Below are positions 8,245-19,772 of a stretch of DNA of 64,000 bases, piece by piece. A model generated the notes under the pieces. That model ran no database searches, had not been told where the DNA came from, and saw only the letters and a list, made by a program, of their open reading frames with translations. Source of the stretch: Pseudomonas sp. FP2309 (GTDB lineage Bacteria; Pseudomonadota; Gammaproteobacteria; Pseudomonadales; Pseudomonadaceae); the NCBI RefSeq assembly GCF_030687575.1, contig NZ_CP117439.1, forward strand, positions 1,922,001 through 1,986,000, read 5' to 3'. Made by a program: the position numbers and the translations under genes. The number at the start of each line of letters is the position of its first letter. Positions within the stretch are counted from its first letter, which is position 1.

Positions 8245-11076
8245 ATGCAAGAAAGCGTGATGCAGCGCATGTGGAACAGCGGCTATCTTTCAGGTGGTAA
8301 CGCTGCCTATGTGGAAGAGCTTTATGAGCTCTACCTGCACGACCCTAACGCTGTGCCAGAAGAATGGCGCACCAAATTTCAGACGTTGTCTTCAGACGGC
8401 AACGCTGCCACCGATGTATCGCATGCAACAATTCGCGATCAGTTTGTGCTGCTGGCAAAGAACCAGCGCCGCGCCCAACCGGTTTCCGCCGGCAGCGTGA
8501 GCAGTGAGCACGAGAAGAAGCAAGTTGAAGTACTGCGACTGATCCAGGCTTACCGTATGCGTGGCCACCAGGCGGCCCAGCTTGACCCGCTGGGGCTCTG
8601 GAAGCGTCCTGCACCGGCTGACCTGTCGATCAATCATTACGGCTTGACCAATGCCGATCTTGATACGACCTTCCGTGCCGGCGACCTGTTCATCGGCAAA
8701 GAGGAAGCGAGCCTACGCGAAATTCACGAAGCGTTGCAGCAGACATATTGCCGCACCATCGGCGCTGAATTCACGCACATCACCGATTCCGAGCAACGCC
8801 ACTGGTTCCAGCATCGTCTGGAAGGTGTGCGTGGCCGTCCGGTGCTGTCCGCCGACGTACGCAGCCATCTGCTTGAGCGCGTCACCGCAGCCGAGGGCCT
8901 GGAAAAATACCTGGGTACCAAATACCCGGGCACCAAGCGTTTCGGTTTGGAAGGCGGCGAAAGCCTGATCCCGATGCTCGACGAGCTGATCCAGCGTTCC
9001 GGTTCCTACGGCACCAAGGAAATCGTGATCGGCATGGCTCACCGTGGTCGCTTGAACGTGTTGGTCAACACCTTCGGCAAGAACCCGCGTGAGCTGTTCG
9101 ACGAGTTCGAAGGCAAGAAGAAGGTCGAGCTGGGTTCCGGTGACGTTAAATATCACCAGGGCTTCTCGTCCAACGTCATGACCACAGGCGGTGAAGTTCA
9201 CCTGGCCATGGCCTTCAACCCATCCCACCTGGAAATCGTTTCTCCAGTGGTCGAGGGTTCGGTCCGTGCTCGCCAGGATCGTCGTAATGACACCTCCGGT
9301 GAAAAAGTTCTGCCGATTTCCATCCACGGTGACGCCGCATTCGCCGGTCAAGGCGTGGTCCTGGAAACGTTCCAGATGTCGCAGACCCGCGGCTTCAAGA
9401 CCGGCGGTACCGTTCACATCGTCATCAACAACCAGGTTGGCTTCACCATCAGCAACCCGCTGGATGCGCGCTCCACCGAGTACGCCACCGACGTTGCCAA
9501 GATGATCCAGGCGCCGATCCTCCATGTGAATGGCGATGATCCGGAAGCTGTGTTGTTCGTGACCCAACTGGCTGTCGACTACCGCATGCAGTTCAAGCGT
9601 GACGTGGTGATCGACCTGGTTTGCTACCGCCGTCGCGGTCACAACGAAGCTGACGAACCAAGTGGCACCCAGCCGTTGATGTACCAGCAGATCACCAAGC
9701 AGCGCACCACCCGTGAGCTGTATGCCGAGAGCCTGACCAAGGCCGGTATCCTGGATGACGCGCGTGTTCAGGCGAAAATCGATGAATACCGCAACGCGCT
9801 GGACAATGGCCTGCACGTAGTAAAAAGCCTGGTCAAAGAGCCGAACAAAGAGCTGTTCGTGGACTGGCGCCCGTACCTGGGTCATACCTGGACCGCGCGT
9901 CACGACACCTCGTTCGACCTCAAGACCCTGCAGGAACTGTCCGCCAAGCTGCTGGAAATTCCGGAAGGCTTCGTGGTACAGCGCCAGGTTGCGAAGATCT
10001 ACGAAGACCGTCAGAAGATGCAAGCCGGTGGCCTGCCGATCAACTGGGGTTACGCCGAAACCATGGCGTACGCGACCCTGGCGTTCGAAGGTCACCCGAT
10101 CCGCATGACCGGCCAGGACATCGGCCGTGGTACGTTCTCGCACCGTCATGCCGTGCTGCACAACCAGAAAGATGCGGGCACCTACATCCCGTTGCAGAAC
10201 CTGTACGAAGGCCAGCCACGTTTCGATCTGTACGATTCGTTCCTGTCCGAAGAAGCCGTACTGGCGTTCGAATACGGTTATTCCACCACCACGCCTAACG
10301 CGCTGGTGATCTGGGAAGCCCAGTTCGGCGACTTCGCCAACGGTGCCCAAGTGGTTATCGACCAGTTCATCACCAGCGGCGAGCACAAGTGGGGCCGTCT
10401 GTGCGGTCTGACCATGTTGCTGCCACACGGTTATGAAGGTCAGGGTCCTGAGCACTCCTCGGCCCGTCTGGAGCGTTACCTGCAACTGTGCGCCGAGCAC
10501 AATATCCAGGTGTGCGTGCCGACGACCCCGGCCCAGATCTACCACTTGCTGCGTCGCCAGGTGATCCGCCCGCTGCGCAAGCCGCTGGTAGTGCTGACCC
10601 CGAAATCGCTGTTGCGTCACAAATTGGCCATCTCGACCCTGGAAGATCTGGCCGAAGGTTCGTTCCAGACCGTTATTCCAGAAATCGACACACTGGACGC
10701 AGCCAAGGTCACTCGCCTGATCCTGTGCAGCGGCAAGGTCTACTACGATCTGCTGGAAAAACGCCGTGCCGAAGGCCGCGACGACATCGCCATCGTGCGT
10801 ATCGAGCAGCTTTATCCGTTCCCGGAAGATGACCTCATGGAGATCATCGCGCCTTACACCAACCTCACTAACGTAGTGTGGTGTCAGGAAGAACCGATGA
10901 ACCAGGGCGCGTGGTACAGCAGCCAGCATCACCTGCGTCGCAGCATCGGCAACCACAACAAGGCCCTGGGCCTGGAGTACGCCGGTCGTGATGCTTCTGC
11001 TGCACCTGCTTGTGGTTATGCGTCGATGCACGCCGAGCAGCAGGAAAAACTGCTGCAAGATGCTTTCACTGTTTAA
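8245..11076 (+). CDS. sucA: 2-oxoglutarate dehydrogenase E1 component
   Basis: The 943-residue thiamine-diphosphate enzyme decarboxylates 2-oxoglutarate and transfers the succinyl group to the lipoyl arm of SucB. The N-terminal SGGNAAYVEELYELYLHDP helix that binds the E2 core is present. So are the active-site blocks IGMAHRGRLNVLVN (about residue 262), FNPSHLEIVSPVVEGSVRARQ, GDAAFAGQGVV and YRRRGHNEADEP, and a transketolase-like C-terminal half (EAQFGDFANGAQVVIDQFI). Length is normal. It is followed by sucB after 44 bases with a good ribosome site (TAAGGA), so the two are co-transcribed. Confidence 0.97.
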   Translation: MQESVMQRMWNSGYLSGGNAAYVEELYELYLHDPNAVPEEWRTKFQTLSSDGNAATDVSHATIRDQFVLLAKNQRRAQPVSAGSVSSEHEKKQVEVLRLIQAYRMRGHQAAQLDPLGLWKRPAPADLSINHYGLTNADLDTTFRAGDLFIGKEEASLREIHEALQQTYCRTIGAEFTHITDSEQRHWFQHRLEGVRGRPVLSADVRSHLLERVTAAEGLEKYLGTKYPGTKRFGLEGGESLIPMLDELIQRSGSYGTKEIVIGMAHRGRLNVLVNTFGKNPRELFDEFEGKKKVELGSGDVKYHQGFSSNVMTTGGEVHLAMAFNPSHLEIVSPVVEGSVRARQDRRNDTSGEKVLPISIHGDAAFAGQGVVLETFQMSQTRGFKTGGTVHIVINNQVGFTISNPLDARSTEYATDVAKMIQAPILHVNGDDPEAVLFVTQLAVDYRMQFKRDVVIDLVCYRRRGHNEADEPSGTQPLMYQQITKQRTTRELYAESLTKAGILDDARVQAKIDEYRNALDNGLHVVKSLVKEPNKELFVDWRPYLGHTWTARHDTSFDLKTLQELSAKLLEIPEGFVVQRQVAKIYEDRQKMQAGGLPINWGYAETMAYATLAFEGHPIRMTGQDIGRGTFSHRHAVLHNQKDAGTYIPLQNLYEGQPRFDLYDSFLSEEAVLAFEYGYSTTTPNALVIWEAQFGDFANGAQVVIDQFITSGEHKWGRLCGLTMLLPHGYEGQGPEHSSARLERYLQLCAEHNIQVCVPTTPAQIYHLLRRQVIRPLRKPLVVLTPKSLLRHKLAISTLEDLAEGSFQTVIPEIDTLDAAKVTRLILCSGKVYYDLLEKRRAEGRDDIAIVRIEQLYPFPEDDLMEIIAPYTNLTNVVWCQEEPMNQGAWYSSQHHLRRSIGNHNKALGLEYAGRDASAAPACGYASMHAEQQEKLLQDAFTV

Positions 11077-11120
11077 CGCCTTCGCGCTGACTGAAACCGA
11101 ATTTTAAGGACCCACAGATA

Positions 11121-12341
11121 ATGGCTATCGAAATCAAAGCCCCGTCATTCCCGGAATCGGTTGCCGATGGCACCGTTGCCACCTGGCACAAGAAACCAGG
11201 TGAGGCCGTCAAGCGTGACGACCTGATCGTCGACATCGAGACCGACAAAGTCGTTCTGGAAGTGTTGGCTGAAGCTGACGGCGTGCTGGGCGCAATCGTC
11301 GCCGAAGAAGGCGCTACCGTCCTGTCGAACCAGGTATTGGGTTCGATTGAAGAGGGCAGCGCTGCAGCAGCGCCTGCCGCGGCTGCACCTGCCGCCGCTT
11401 CGGCTCCAGCCGCTGCTCCGGCTGCGGGCGGCGAAGACCCAATCGCCGCACCGGCTGCTCGTCAGTTGGCTGAAGAAAACGGCATCAACCTGGCTTCCAT
11501 CAAAGGCACTGGCAAAGACGGCCGCGTGACCAAGGAAGACGTGGTTGCCGCTGTTGAAGCCAAGAAAAACGCTCCTGCTGCAGCCCCTGCCAAGGCTGCC
11601 GCTCCAGCGGCCGCTGCGCCAGTGTTCGCCGCCGGCGACCGTACCGAGAAGCGCGTGCCGATGACCCGTGTACGTGCCACCGTGGCCAAGCGCCTGGTAG
11701 AAGCACAGTCGAACATGGCGATGCTGACCACGTTCAACGAAGTCGACATGACCGAAGTCATGGCGCTGCGTTCGAAGTACAAGGATCTGTTCGAGAAGTC
11801 CCATAACGGCGTGCGCCTGGGCTTCATGTCCTTCTTCGTCAAAGCCGCTACCGAAGCGCTGAAACGCTTCCCGGCAGTCAACGCTTCCATCGACGGCGGC
11901 GACATCGTTTACCATGGCTACGCCGACATCGGTGTTGCCGTGTCCAGCGACCGTGGCCTGGTGGTTCCGGTTCTGCGTAACGCCGAGCTGATGAGCCTGG
12001 CTGAAATCGAAGGCGGCATTGCCGGTTTCGGTAAGAAAGCCCGTGACGGCAAGCTGACTATCGACGAGATGACCGGTGGTACCTTCACCATCACTAACGG
12101 TGGTACCTTCGGTTCGATGATGTCGACCCCGATCGTCAACCCACCACAGGCCGCGATCCTGGGCATGCACAACATCATCCAGCGTCCGATGGCCATCAAT
12201 GGCCAAGTCGTGATCCGCCCAATGATGTACCTGGCACTGTCTTACGATCACCGCCTGATCGACGGTAAAGAAGCCGTGACTTTCCTGGTAACCATCAAGA
12301 ACCTGCTGGAAGACCCGGCTCGTCTCCTTCTGGATATCTAA
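11121..12341 (+). CDS. sucB: 2-oxoglutarate dehydrogenase E2, dihydrolipoyl succinyltransferase
   Basis: The 406-residue core subunit moves the succinyl group from lipoate to CoA. It has one lipoyl domain with the modified lysine Lys43 ([10 protein letters not shown]), an alanine/proline-rich swinging linker (about 80-105), a peripheral-subunit-binding domain ([20 protein letters not shown], about 112-145), a second Ala-rich linker, and the catalytic domain. The active-site histidine lies in [13 protein letters not shown] near the C-terminus. The start ATG has AAGGA about 10 bases upstream. A repeat-rich gap of 108 bases separates it from lpd. Confidence 0.97.
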   Translation: MAIEIKAPSFPESVADGTVATWHKKPGEAVKRDDLIVDIETDKVVLEVLAEADGVLGAIVAEEGATVLSNQVLGSIEEGSAAAAPAAAAPAAASAPAAAPAAGGEDPIAAPAARQLAEENGINLASIKGTGKDGRVTKEDVVAAVEAKKNAPAAAPAKAAAPAAAAPVFAAGDRTEKRVPMTRVRATVAKRLVEAQSNMAMLTTFNEVDMTEVMALRSKYKDLFEKSHNGVRLGFMSFFVKAATEALKRFPAVNASIDGGDIVYHGYADIGVAVSSDRGLVVPVLRNAELMSLAEIEGGIAGFGKKARDGKLTIDEMTGGTFTITNGGTFGSMMSTPIVNPPQAAILGMHNIIQRPMAINGQVVIRPMMYLALSYDHRLIDGKEAVTFLVTIKNLLEDPARLLLDI

Positions 12342-12345
12342 AAAG

Positions 12346-12434
12346 CAGCTGCAAGTATCAAGCTGCAAGCTCCAAGCTCAAAACGAGCGATCGGTGCTTC
12401 AACTTGTCGCTTGCAGCTTCTAGCTTGCAGCTAA
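12346..12434. repeat. GCAAGCTGCAAG-type inverted repeat, copy 2 (sucB-lpd gap)
   Basis: The left side reads AGCTGCAAGTATCAAGCTG then CAAGCTCCAAGC, and the right side reads GCTTGCAGCTTCTAGCTTG then CAGCT. The two halves are imperfect inverted copies and can form a long hairpin between sucB and lpd. Related words occur at 2921-2956 and 16206-16285. Confidence 0.65.
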
Positions 12435-13886
<1,452 letters not shown>

Positions 13887-13928
13887 GCGAGATAATAAGA
13901 AACCACGGCGGAGTTGCCCGTCGTGAGC

Positions 13929-13940
13929 CTTGCGCGCAAG
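13929..13940. other. Perfect 12-bp palindrome in the lpd-sucC gap
   Basis: CTTGCGCGCAAG sits in the 204-bp gap between lpd and sucC. It could be a dimer-binding site or an RNA hairpin; nothing in the sequence says which. Confidence 0.3.
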
Positions 13941-14090
13941 ACTCACCGCGGAATATCCGCTGGACGCAGCCTTGCGCAGCTTTATGGGCCATAAGCCCTG
14001 CAAGTTGCGCAAGCAGCAGTCACAGGTGGCGCGGCACTCATAATGAGCGCAGCGCCGAATGCGCAGTACCTAACGAAGACGGTAAAAAGC

Positions 14091-15257
14091 ATGAATCTTC
14101 ACGAGTATCAGGGTAAGCAGCTGTTCGCTGAATACGGCCTGCCAGTTTCCAAGGGCTACGCAGTAGACACCCCGGAAGCAGCAGCAGAAGCTTGCGACAA
14201 AATCGGTGGCACCGAGTGGGTTGTCAAAGCCCAGGTCCACGCGGGTGGTCGCGGTAAAGCGGGCGGCGTTAAGCTGGTTCGCAGCAAAGAAGACGCCAAG
14301 GCCTTCGCACAGCAGTGGCTGGGCAAGCGTCTGGTGACTTACCAGACTGATGCCAATGGCCAGCCAGTCACCAAGATCCTGGTTGAATCGTGCACTGATA
14401 TCGCTAAAGAGCTGTACCTGGGCGCTGTCGTTGACCGTTCGAGCCGTCGCATCGTGTTCATGGCTTCCACCGAAGGTGGCGTGGACATCGAGAAAATCGC
14501 TCACGAAACCCCAGAAAAAATTCTGAAAGCCACCATCGATCCACTGGTTGGCGCTCAGCCATTCCAGGGTCGCGAGCTGGCTTTCCAGCTGGGCCTGGAA
14601 GGCAAGCAAGTTGCCCAGTTCGCCAAGATCTTCGTAGGTCTGGCCAAACTGTTCCAGGATCACGATCTGGCCCTGCTGGAAGTGAACCCGCTGGTGATCA
14701 AGGCTGACGGCGATCTGCACTGCCTCGACGCCAAGATCAACATCGACGCCAACGCCATGTACCGTCAGCCTAAGCTGAAGACTTTCCACGATCCGTCGCA
14801 GGACGATCCGCGCGAAGCGCATGCTGCCAAGTTCGAACTGAACTACGTAGCACTGGAAGGTAACATCGGTTGCATGGTCAACGGTGCTGGCCTGGCCATG
14901 GGTACCATGGACATCGTCAACCTGCATGGCGGCAAGCCAGCCAACTTCCTCGACGTGGGCGGCGGTGCTACCAAAGAACGCGTTACCGAAGCGTTCAAGA
15001 TCATCCTGTCCGACTCCAACGTCGCTGCAGTACTGGTCAACATCTTCGGCGGCATCGTTCGTTGCGACATGATTGCCGAAGGCATCATCGGTGCAGTGAA
15101 AGAAGTCGGCGTTAAAATCCCGGTTGTTGTTCGTCTTGAAGGTAACAACGCTGAACTGGGCGCTAAAGTACTGGCAGAAAGCGGTTTGAACATCATCGCG
15201 GCTACCAGCCTGACCGACGCTGCTCAACAAGTTGTCAAAGCTGCGGAGGGCAAATAA
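14091..15257 (+). CDS. sucC: Succinyl-CoA synthetase beta subunit (ADP-forming)
   Basis: The 388-residue subunit carries the ATP-grasp nucleotide site and binds succinate, making ATP or GTP from succinyl-CoA together with SucD. Family blocks visible are [12 protein letters not shown] at the N-terminus, [23 protein letters not shown] and the CoA-ligase domain [16 protein letters not shown]. The start is set at ATG 14091 because homologues begin MNLHEYQ; an in-frame extension to 14043 is open but not conserved. The preceding site (GGTAAAAAGC) is weak. The stop overlaps the sucD start as TAATG. Confidence 0.96.
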   Translation: MNLHEYQGKQLFAEYGLPVSKGYAVDTPEAAAEACDKIGGTEWVVKAQVHAGGRGKAGGVKLVRSKEDAKAFAQQWLGKRLVTYQTDANGQPVTKILVESCTDIAKELYLGAVVDRSSRRIVFMASTEGGVDIEKIAHETPEKILKATIDPLVGAQPFQGRELAFQLGLEGKQVAQFAKIFVGLAKLFQDHDLALLEVNPLVIKADGDLHCLDAKINIDANAMYRQPKLKTFHDPSQDDPREAHAAKFELNYVALEGNIGCMVNGAGLAMGTMDIVNLHGGKPANFLDVGGGATKERVTEAFKIILSDSNVAAVLVNIFGGIVRCDMIAEGIIGAVKEVGVKIPVVVRLEGNNAELGAKVLAESGLNIIAATSLTDAAQQVVKAAEGK

Positions 15258-16138
15258 TGAGCGTCCTGATCAATAAAGACACCAAAGTTATCTGCCAGGG
15301 TATTACCGGTTCGCAAGGTAGTTTCCACACCCAGCAAGCCATCGAATACGGCACCAAGATGGTTGGTGGTGTAACACCAGGCAAAGGCGGCACCGAGCAC
15401 CTGGGCCTGCCAGTGTTCAACACCGTGAAAGATGCTGTTGCTCAAACTGGCGCTACCGCCAGCGTGATCTACGTTCCAGCTCCTTTCTGCAAGGACTCGA
15501 TCCTGGAAGCAGCATTCGGCGGCATCAAGCTGATCGTTTGCATCACCGAAGGCATTCCTACCCTGGACATGCTGGACGCTAAAGTTAAGTGCGACGAGCT
15601 GGGTGTTACCCTGATCGGCCCTAACTGCCCAGGCGTGATCACTCCAGGCGAATGCAAGATCGGCATCATGCCGGGTCACATTCACTTGCCAGGCAAAGTC
15701 GGTATCGTTTCCCGTTCCGGCACCCTGACCTACGAAGCTGTGAAGCAGACCACTGACGCCGGTTTCGGTCAGTCGACTTGCGTCGGCATCGGCGGTGACC
15801 CGATCCCGGGCTCCAACTTCATCGACATCCTGAAGCTGTTCCAGGAAGACCCGAAGACCGAAGCGATCGTTATGATCGGTGAGATCGGCGGTTCGGCTGA
15901 AGAAGAAGCGGCTGCCTACATCAAGGCACACGTGACCAAGCCGGTTGTTTCCTACATCGCTGGTGTGACTGCCCCTGCGGGCAAGCGCATGGGCCATGCT
16001 GGCGCAATCATCTCCGGCGGCAAAGGCACTGCAGACGAGAAATTCGCTGCGCTGCAAGACGCCGGTGTAAAAACCGTGCGTTCGCTGGCAGACATCGGCA
16101 AGGCCCTGGCCGAACTGACCGGTTGGGCTGTCAAGTAA
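15257..16138 (+). CDS. sucD: Succinyl-CoA synthetase alpha subunit (ADP-forming)
   Basis: The 293-residue subunit holds the CoA site and the phosphorylated active-site histidine, His247 in [14 protein letters not shown]. The N-terminal CoA-binding fold begins with [15 protein letters not shown], and the [20 protein letters not shown] block is intact. It overlaps sucC by one base (TAATG), consistent with equimolar synthesis of the heterodimer, and is the last gene of the sdh-suc block. A very strong terminator follows 28 bases after the stop. Confidence 0.96.
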   Translation: MSVLINKDTKVICQGITGSQGSFHTQQAIEYGTKMVGGVTPGKGGTEHLGLPVFNTVKDAVAQTGATASVIYVPAPFCKDSILEAAFGGIKLIVCITEGIPTLDMLDAKVKCDELGVTLIGPNCPGVITPGECKIGIMPGHIHLPGKVGIVSRSGTLTYEAVKQTTDAGFGQSTCVGIGGDPIPGSNFIDILKLFQEDPKTEAIVMIGEIGGSAEEEAAAYIKAHVTKPVVSYIAGVTAPAGKRMGHAGAIISGGKGTADEKFAALQDAGVKTVRSLADIGKALAELTGWAVK

Positions 16139-16165
16139 GCCTCGCGCTTAACTGACGCTTCACCA

Positions 16166-16200
16166 CACAAAGGCCACCTTCGGGTGGCCTTTGTGCGTTT
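16166..16200 (+). terminator. Rho-independent terminator of the sdh-suc operon
   Basis: A perfect 13-bp stem (CACAAAGGCCACC / GGTGGCCTTTGTG) closed by the stable tetraloop TTCG is followed by CGTTT. Confidence 0.92.
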
Positions 16201-16502
16201 AAGGGCAGCTGTAAGCGGCAAGCTTTAGCTGCAAGACAACACAGTGCGGCCAGTCGTGCCGCTTAAAGCTTGCCGCTGCTCTTACAAAAACGCGACATAG
16301 AGATGTCGCTTATCGGACAGTGCGCCCCGCAACAGTGCGTTTGTCAGCTCAATTCTGTACCCTAACCGTCTCTTTATGCGCCCGCATCCCAAAAGGCCGC
16401 TGCGCGCCAGACCGGTCGGTCCCCACAAGGGCCGGCAGTATTTCCCTCATCCATAGGGAATCCCTCTCTAAATTCCGATTCAGTAGTGTGGTATTTCCTT
16501 AA
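16201..16502. other. sucD-brnQ intergenic region
   Basis: The sucD-brnQ gap (364 bp in all from 16139) holds no gene I can support. In order it contains the sucD terminator (listed separately), the inverted repeat at 16206-16285, a small hairpin at 16292-16309 (GCGACAT / ATGTCGC) and a stretch of about 190 bases leading to brnQ. That last stretch must contain the brnQ promoter, but no convincing -35/-10 pair or leader-peptide ORF was found. Confidence 0.5.
16206..16285. repeat. GCAAGCTGCAAG-type inverted repeat, copy 3
   Basis: GTAAGCGGCAAGCTTTA at 16211-16227 is complementary, with a short bulge, to TAAAGCTTGCCGCTGCTC and TTAC at 16264-16285. Between the arms lies GCTGCAAGACAAC. It belongs to the same word family as the repeats at 2921 and 12346. 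Confidence 0.6.
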
Positions 16503-17816
16503 ATGAAAGTGTTGAAAAGCCAGGACATCCTGGCGTTGGGCTTTATGACCTTTGCCCTGTTCGTGGGCGCCGGCAACATTATCTTTCCGCCTATCGTGGG
16601 TTTGCAGTCCGGGCCTCATGTCTGGATGGCAGCGCTGGGCTTCCTGATCACCGCCGTGGGCTTGCCGGTGGTCACAGTGATCGCGCTGGCCAAGGTCGGT
16701 GGCGGTATGGACGCGTTGAGCAGCCCCATCGGCAAGATCGCCGGTGGCTTGCTGGCGGCGGCGGCGTATCTGGCGGTAGGGCCGCTGTTCGCTACCCCGC
16801 GTACCGCGACCGTGTCCTTCGAAGTGGGCCTGGCCCCGCTGACCGGCGAAAGCCCGCTGGCGCTGTTCCTCTACAGCTCGGTGTATTTCCTGGTGGTGTT
16901 TTTTGTGTCGCTGTACCCGGGGCGCCTGCTGGATACAGTGGGTCGCTTTCTGGCACCGCTGAAGATCATCGCCCTGGCCATCCTCGGCATTGCAGCGTTC
17001 GCTCTGCCGGCCGGTGAAGTGGGTGTCGCGACGCCTGAATACGTCGCCGCGCCGTTCTCCCAGGGGTTTATCAATGGCTACCTGACCATGGACACCCTCG
17101 GCGCGTTGGTCTTCGGTATCGTGATCGTCAACGCGATCCGTTCCCGCGGCGTCGAATCTCCTAAGCTGATCACGCGCTACGCCATCATCGCCGGTCTGAT
17201 TGCCGGTGTGGGCCTGGCCCTGGTGTATATCAGTCTGTTCCGGCTGGGGGCGGGCAGCCATGCCGTCGCCGCCGGTGCGAGCAACGGCGCTGCGGTGCTG
17301 CACGCGTACGTGCAATACACCTTCGGTTCCCTGGGCAGCGGTTTCCTGGCGGTGCTGATTTCCCTGGCGTGCCTGGTGACCGCCGTGGGCCTGACGTGTG
17401 CCTGCGCGGAGTACTTCAGCCGCATCCTGCCGTTGTCCTACAAGAGCCTGGTGGTGATTCTGGCGCTGTTCTCGCTGTTCGTGTCCAACCTGGGCCTGAC
17501 CAAGCTGATCGCGTTCTCGATCCCGGTGCTGACTGCGATCTACCCGCCGTGCATCGTGCTGGTGGCCCTGAGCTTCTGCAAAGACTTCTGGCAGGAGCAG
17601 GGTCGTATCGTTGGTCCGGTGATGCTGGTGTCGTTCATCTTCGGCTGCATCGATGCGCTCAAGGGCGCGGGCCTGGCTGACTGGCTGCCATCGCAGTTGG
17701 CGCACCTGCCGTTGAGCGAACAAGGTCTGGCGTGGCTGGTGCCTTCGGTGATGGTCCTGGTGGTGGCCTTGGTGATTGACCGTATGCTCGGCAAGCGTAG
17801 CGAAGCAATCGCTTAA
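16503..17816 (+). CDS. brnQ: Branched-chain amino acid:cation symporter BrnQ
   Basis: The 437-residue inner-membrane protein belongs to the LIVCS family, importing leucine, isoleucine and valine with Na+ or H+. It has about 12 hydrophobic helices and the family start [21 protein letters not shown], followed by [16 protein letters not shown], a BrnQ hallmark. Length is typical. The ATG at 16503 has only a weak ribosome site upstream, so expression may be low or controlled. It stands alone between the sdh-suc terminator and its own terminator. Confidence 0.94.
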   Translation: MKVLKSQDILALGFMTFALFVGAGNIIFPPIVGLQSGPHVWMAALGFLITAVGLPVVTVIALAKVGGGMDALSSPIGKIAGGLLAAAAYLAVGPLFATPRTATVSFEVGLAPLTGESPLALFLYSSVYFLVVFFVSLYPGRLLDTVGRFLAPLKIIALAILGIAAFALPAGEVGVATPEYVAAPFSQGFINGYLTMDTLGALVFGIVIVNAIRSRGVESPKLITRYAIIAGLIAGVGLALVYISLFRLGAGSHAVAAGASNGAAVLHAYVQYTFGSLGSGFLAVLISLACLVTAVGLTCACAEYFSRILPLSYKSLVVILALFSLFVSNLGLTKLIAFSIPVLTAIYPPCIVLVALSFCKDFWQEQGRIVGPVMLVSFIFGCIDALKGAGLADWLPSQLAHLPLSEQGLAWLVPSVMVLVVALVIDRMLGKRSEAIA

Positions 17817-17837
17817 CACGTGCTCAAGGTTGCACAG

Positions 17838-17872
17838 AAATGCCTCGTATCAATCGATACGGGGCATTTTTT
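17838..17872 (+). terminator. Rho-independent terminator of brnQ
   Basis: A 13-bp stem (AAATGCCTCGTAT / ATACGGGGCATTT with one G-T pair) and a 6-base loop are followed by a T-run. Confidence 0.88.
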
Positions 17873-18044
17873 ATGCTTAATAGATGACACGCTTCTAAAG
17901 TTGAAACTCGGTAGGTGTGGAGCGGGCAGGCTCGCAAATGCGCTGTATCAGTGCCAGATTGGTAAACTGACTCCCAGCCTTTGTGGGCACGCCAGCACAT
18001 GTTGACCGCGTAGGCCACACACCATCTTTTGTCATAGGACCCGC

Positions 18045-18782
18045 ATGTCGTTCGTCGAAACCAATCAGATCCACCTGCTTGCCGCCCTCTGGTTCGTCCT
18101 GTGTTGGGGCGGTTACACCCGTTATGCCACCTGGAAAGCCCGCGATACGGCCTGTCTGGCCAGTGTGCTGCATCTTTACCGCGAAGACTGGATGCGCCGC
18201 ATGCTGCTGCGGGACAACCGTATCGCCGACGCCAGCGTGATTGGTAACCTGGAGCGCAATGCCTCGTTCTTCGCCTCCAGTACCCTGATCATCCTCGCCG
18301 GTATTCTCACCGTACTCGGCGCGTCCGAGCGGGCCGTGTCGTTGTTGGCGGATATCCCCATGGTGCAACAGGCCTCCCAGGGCATGTCGGAAATCAAGCT
18401 GCTATGCCTGGCGCTGGTGTTCGTCTACGCCTTCTTCACCTTCAGTTGGTGCATGCGTCAGTACAACTTTGCAGCGGTGCTGGTGGGATCGGCGCCGATG
18501 ATCGGGGAGCGGCATGTGTCGGAACAGGAGCGCAAGGCGTTTGCGTTGCGCGCGGCACGGGTGATTTCCATGGCGGCCAACCAGTTCAACTTCGGTCTGC
18601 GCGCCTATTACTTCGGCATGACCATGTTGGCGTGGTTTGTGAGTCCCTGGTTGTTCATGTTGATGAGCGCGGGGGTGGTGTTGGTGCTGTATCGTCGCGA
18701 GTTTCATTCCGACGTACTGCAAGTGATGGTGTATACGCAGACGGATACGCCGCTGCCCGATACCGCCAAAGAAGCCGCTTAG
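18045..18782 (+). CDS. DUF599 family inner-membrane protein
   Basis: The 245-residue protein has four hydrophobic segments (about residues 10-25, 78-100, 120-140 and 195-225) and the DUF599 features RDWM-like YREDWMRRML and NASFFASSTLIILAG. The family is widespread in proteobacteria but has no assigned function. The start ATG has no clear ribosome site (GGACCCGC precedes it). It is monocistronic, with a terminator hairpin 46 bases after the stop that also serves the convergent lipoprotein gene. No neighbour suggests a role. Confidence 0.82.
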   Translation: MSFVETNQIHLLAALWFVLCWGGYTRYATWKARDTACLASVLHLYREDWMRRMLLRDNRIADASVIGNLERNASFFASSTLIILAGILTVLGASERAVSLLADIPMVQQASQGMSEIKLLCLALVFVYAFFTFSWCMRQYNFAAVLVGSAPMIGERHVSEQERKAFALRAARVISMAANQFNFGLRAYYFGMTMLAWFVSPWLFMLMSAGVVLVLYRREFHSDVLQVMVYTQTDTPLPDTAKEAA

Positions 18783-18828
18783 TGCGCCTTGGTGGATTAG
18801 TGCGCTGAATAAAAACAGCAGACAAAGT

Positions 18829-18860
18829 AAAGCCCGCTATGTAAGCGGGCTTTCTTTTTG
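18829..18860. terminator. Bidirectional terminator between the DUF599 and lipoprotein genes
   Basis: AAAGCCCGCT, loop ATGTA and AGCGGGCTTT form a perfect 10-bp stem followed by TCTTTTTG on the plus strand. The A-rich left flank gives a weaker T-run on the minus strand. Confidence 0.88.
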
Positions 18861-18886
18861 CAGCCAGGCTATTTCAAACCCCGGTA

Positions 18887-19138
18887 TCAAGAACCGGTGG
18901 CAGGAGTCGCTGGGGCTGCTTCTTTTGCGGCGGCTTCGTTCGATTCAGCCTGAGCTTTGGCAGCATCGGCGTTTTCTTTCGCAGCGTCGTTCACTTTATC
19001 CTGAGCCTTCGCCATATCTTTCTGAGCTTGCTCGGAATGTGCAGCAGCGTCTTGGGCTTTGTCTTCGGATTTTTTGTCGCAGGCAGCCAGACCGAGGGCA
19101 GCGGCCAGCATCATGGAAATAGCTAAAGTCTTGCGCAT
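18887..19138 (-). CDS. Small alanine/lysine-rich lipoprotein
   Basis: This 83-residue protein begins with a short basic n-region and hydrophobic core ending in the lipobox L17-A18-A19-C20, so the mature protein would start at Cys20 with a lipid anchor. Asp21 follows the cysteine, which in enterobacteria favours inner-membrane retention. The mature part is almost all Ala, Lys, Glu, Asp, Gln and Asn, with heptad-like spacing of Ala and Lys, suggesting a rod-like helix or coiled coil similar in character to Lpp/OprI but without the C-terminal lysine. It is a single-gene unit (GGAG at a good distance from the ATG). Function is unknown; an envelope or stress role is a guess. Confidence 0.8.
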   Translation of the reverse strand: MRKTLAISMMLAAALGLAACDKKSEDKAQDAAAHSEQAQKDMAKAQDKVNDAAKENADAAKAQAESNEAAAKEAAPATPATGS

Positions 19139-19295
19139 GGGTGTTTCTCCTTATTGAAGATATCTACTGGCCTTTCGAGCGTGGGGTCCAAGCTTTAGTT
19201 CCTTTTATTACGCAGATATATAAACAGCGCGCTTCAAGGAACTTTCACTCGCACGGTCTACTCCGCGAGTCATCACTTAAAAGAGTCTGGATACA

Positions 19296-19772
19296 ATGAC
19301 CGAAAATCCACTGTTAGAGCGTGCCACTCGCTTTGTATCGGCACTGCGCCATTGCCAGGTGCTGGGTATCAGTGTTCATGAGGCGAGCGAGGAGGGCATG
19401 ACCCTGGTGTTGCCCTACAGCCCGGCCATCGTCGGTGATCCCCAGTCCGGCGTGATCCACGGCGGGGCGCTGACCTCGCTGATGGACACTGCCTGCGGCA
19501 TGGCCACCTTGTGTGTGCTGCCGGAGTTCGAGGTCTGCCCGACGCTCGATCTGCGCGTCGACTACATGCATGCCGCCGAACCCCACAAACCGGTCTACGG
19601 CTTCGCCCAGTGCTATCGAGTGACGCCCGACGTGATCTTCACCCGTGGTGTCGCCTACCAGGATGACCCGCAACAGCCTATTGCCCATGTAGTCGGCACG
19701 TTTATGCGCATGGGCAAGCGCCTCAAGGGCACCCAAGGCCTGGGCAGCGTCATCAAGGGAGAGCAGGCATGA
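19296..19772 (+). CDS. PaaI-family hotdog-fold thioesterase, first of a pair
   Basis: The 158-residue cytoplasmic protein has the hotdog thioesterase signature SGVIHGGALTSLMDTACG (about residues 51-68), where the HGG turn and the following Asp/Glu form the acyl-CoA site, and PTLDLRVDYMHAAEPHKPVYG in the second strand pair. Such enzymes hydrolyse aryl- or acyl-CoA thioesters. The stop overlaps the next gene's start as ATGA. That neighbour encodes a second hotdog protein, so the two may form a hetero-oligomer or have distinct substrates. The substrate cannot be inferred. Confidence 0.88.
   Translation: MTENPLLERATRFVSALRHCQVLGISVHEASEEGMTLVLPYSPAIVGDPQSGVIHGGALTSLMDTACGMATLCVLPEFEVCPTLDLRVDYMHAAEPHKPVYGFAQCYRVTPDVIFTRGVAYQDDPQQPIAHVVGTFMRMGKRLKGTQGLGSVIKGEQA

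Noticed and set aside
8713..11058. A 781-codon minus-strand frame opposite sucA
   Set aside because: Same reason: it mirrors a conserved gene and has no coherent fold or start signal.
17910..17945. GTGTGGAGCGGGCAGGCTCGC upstream of the DUF599 gene as a REP element
   Set aside because: Only part of the REP pattern is present and no clear palindrome forms, so it is at most a degenerate remnant.
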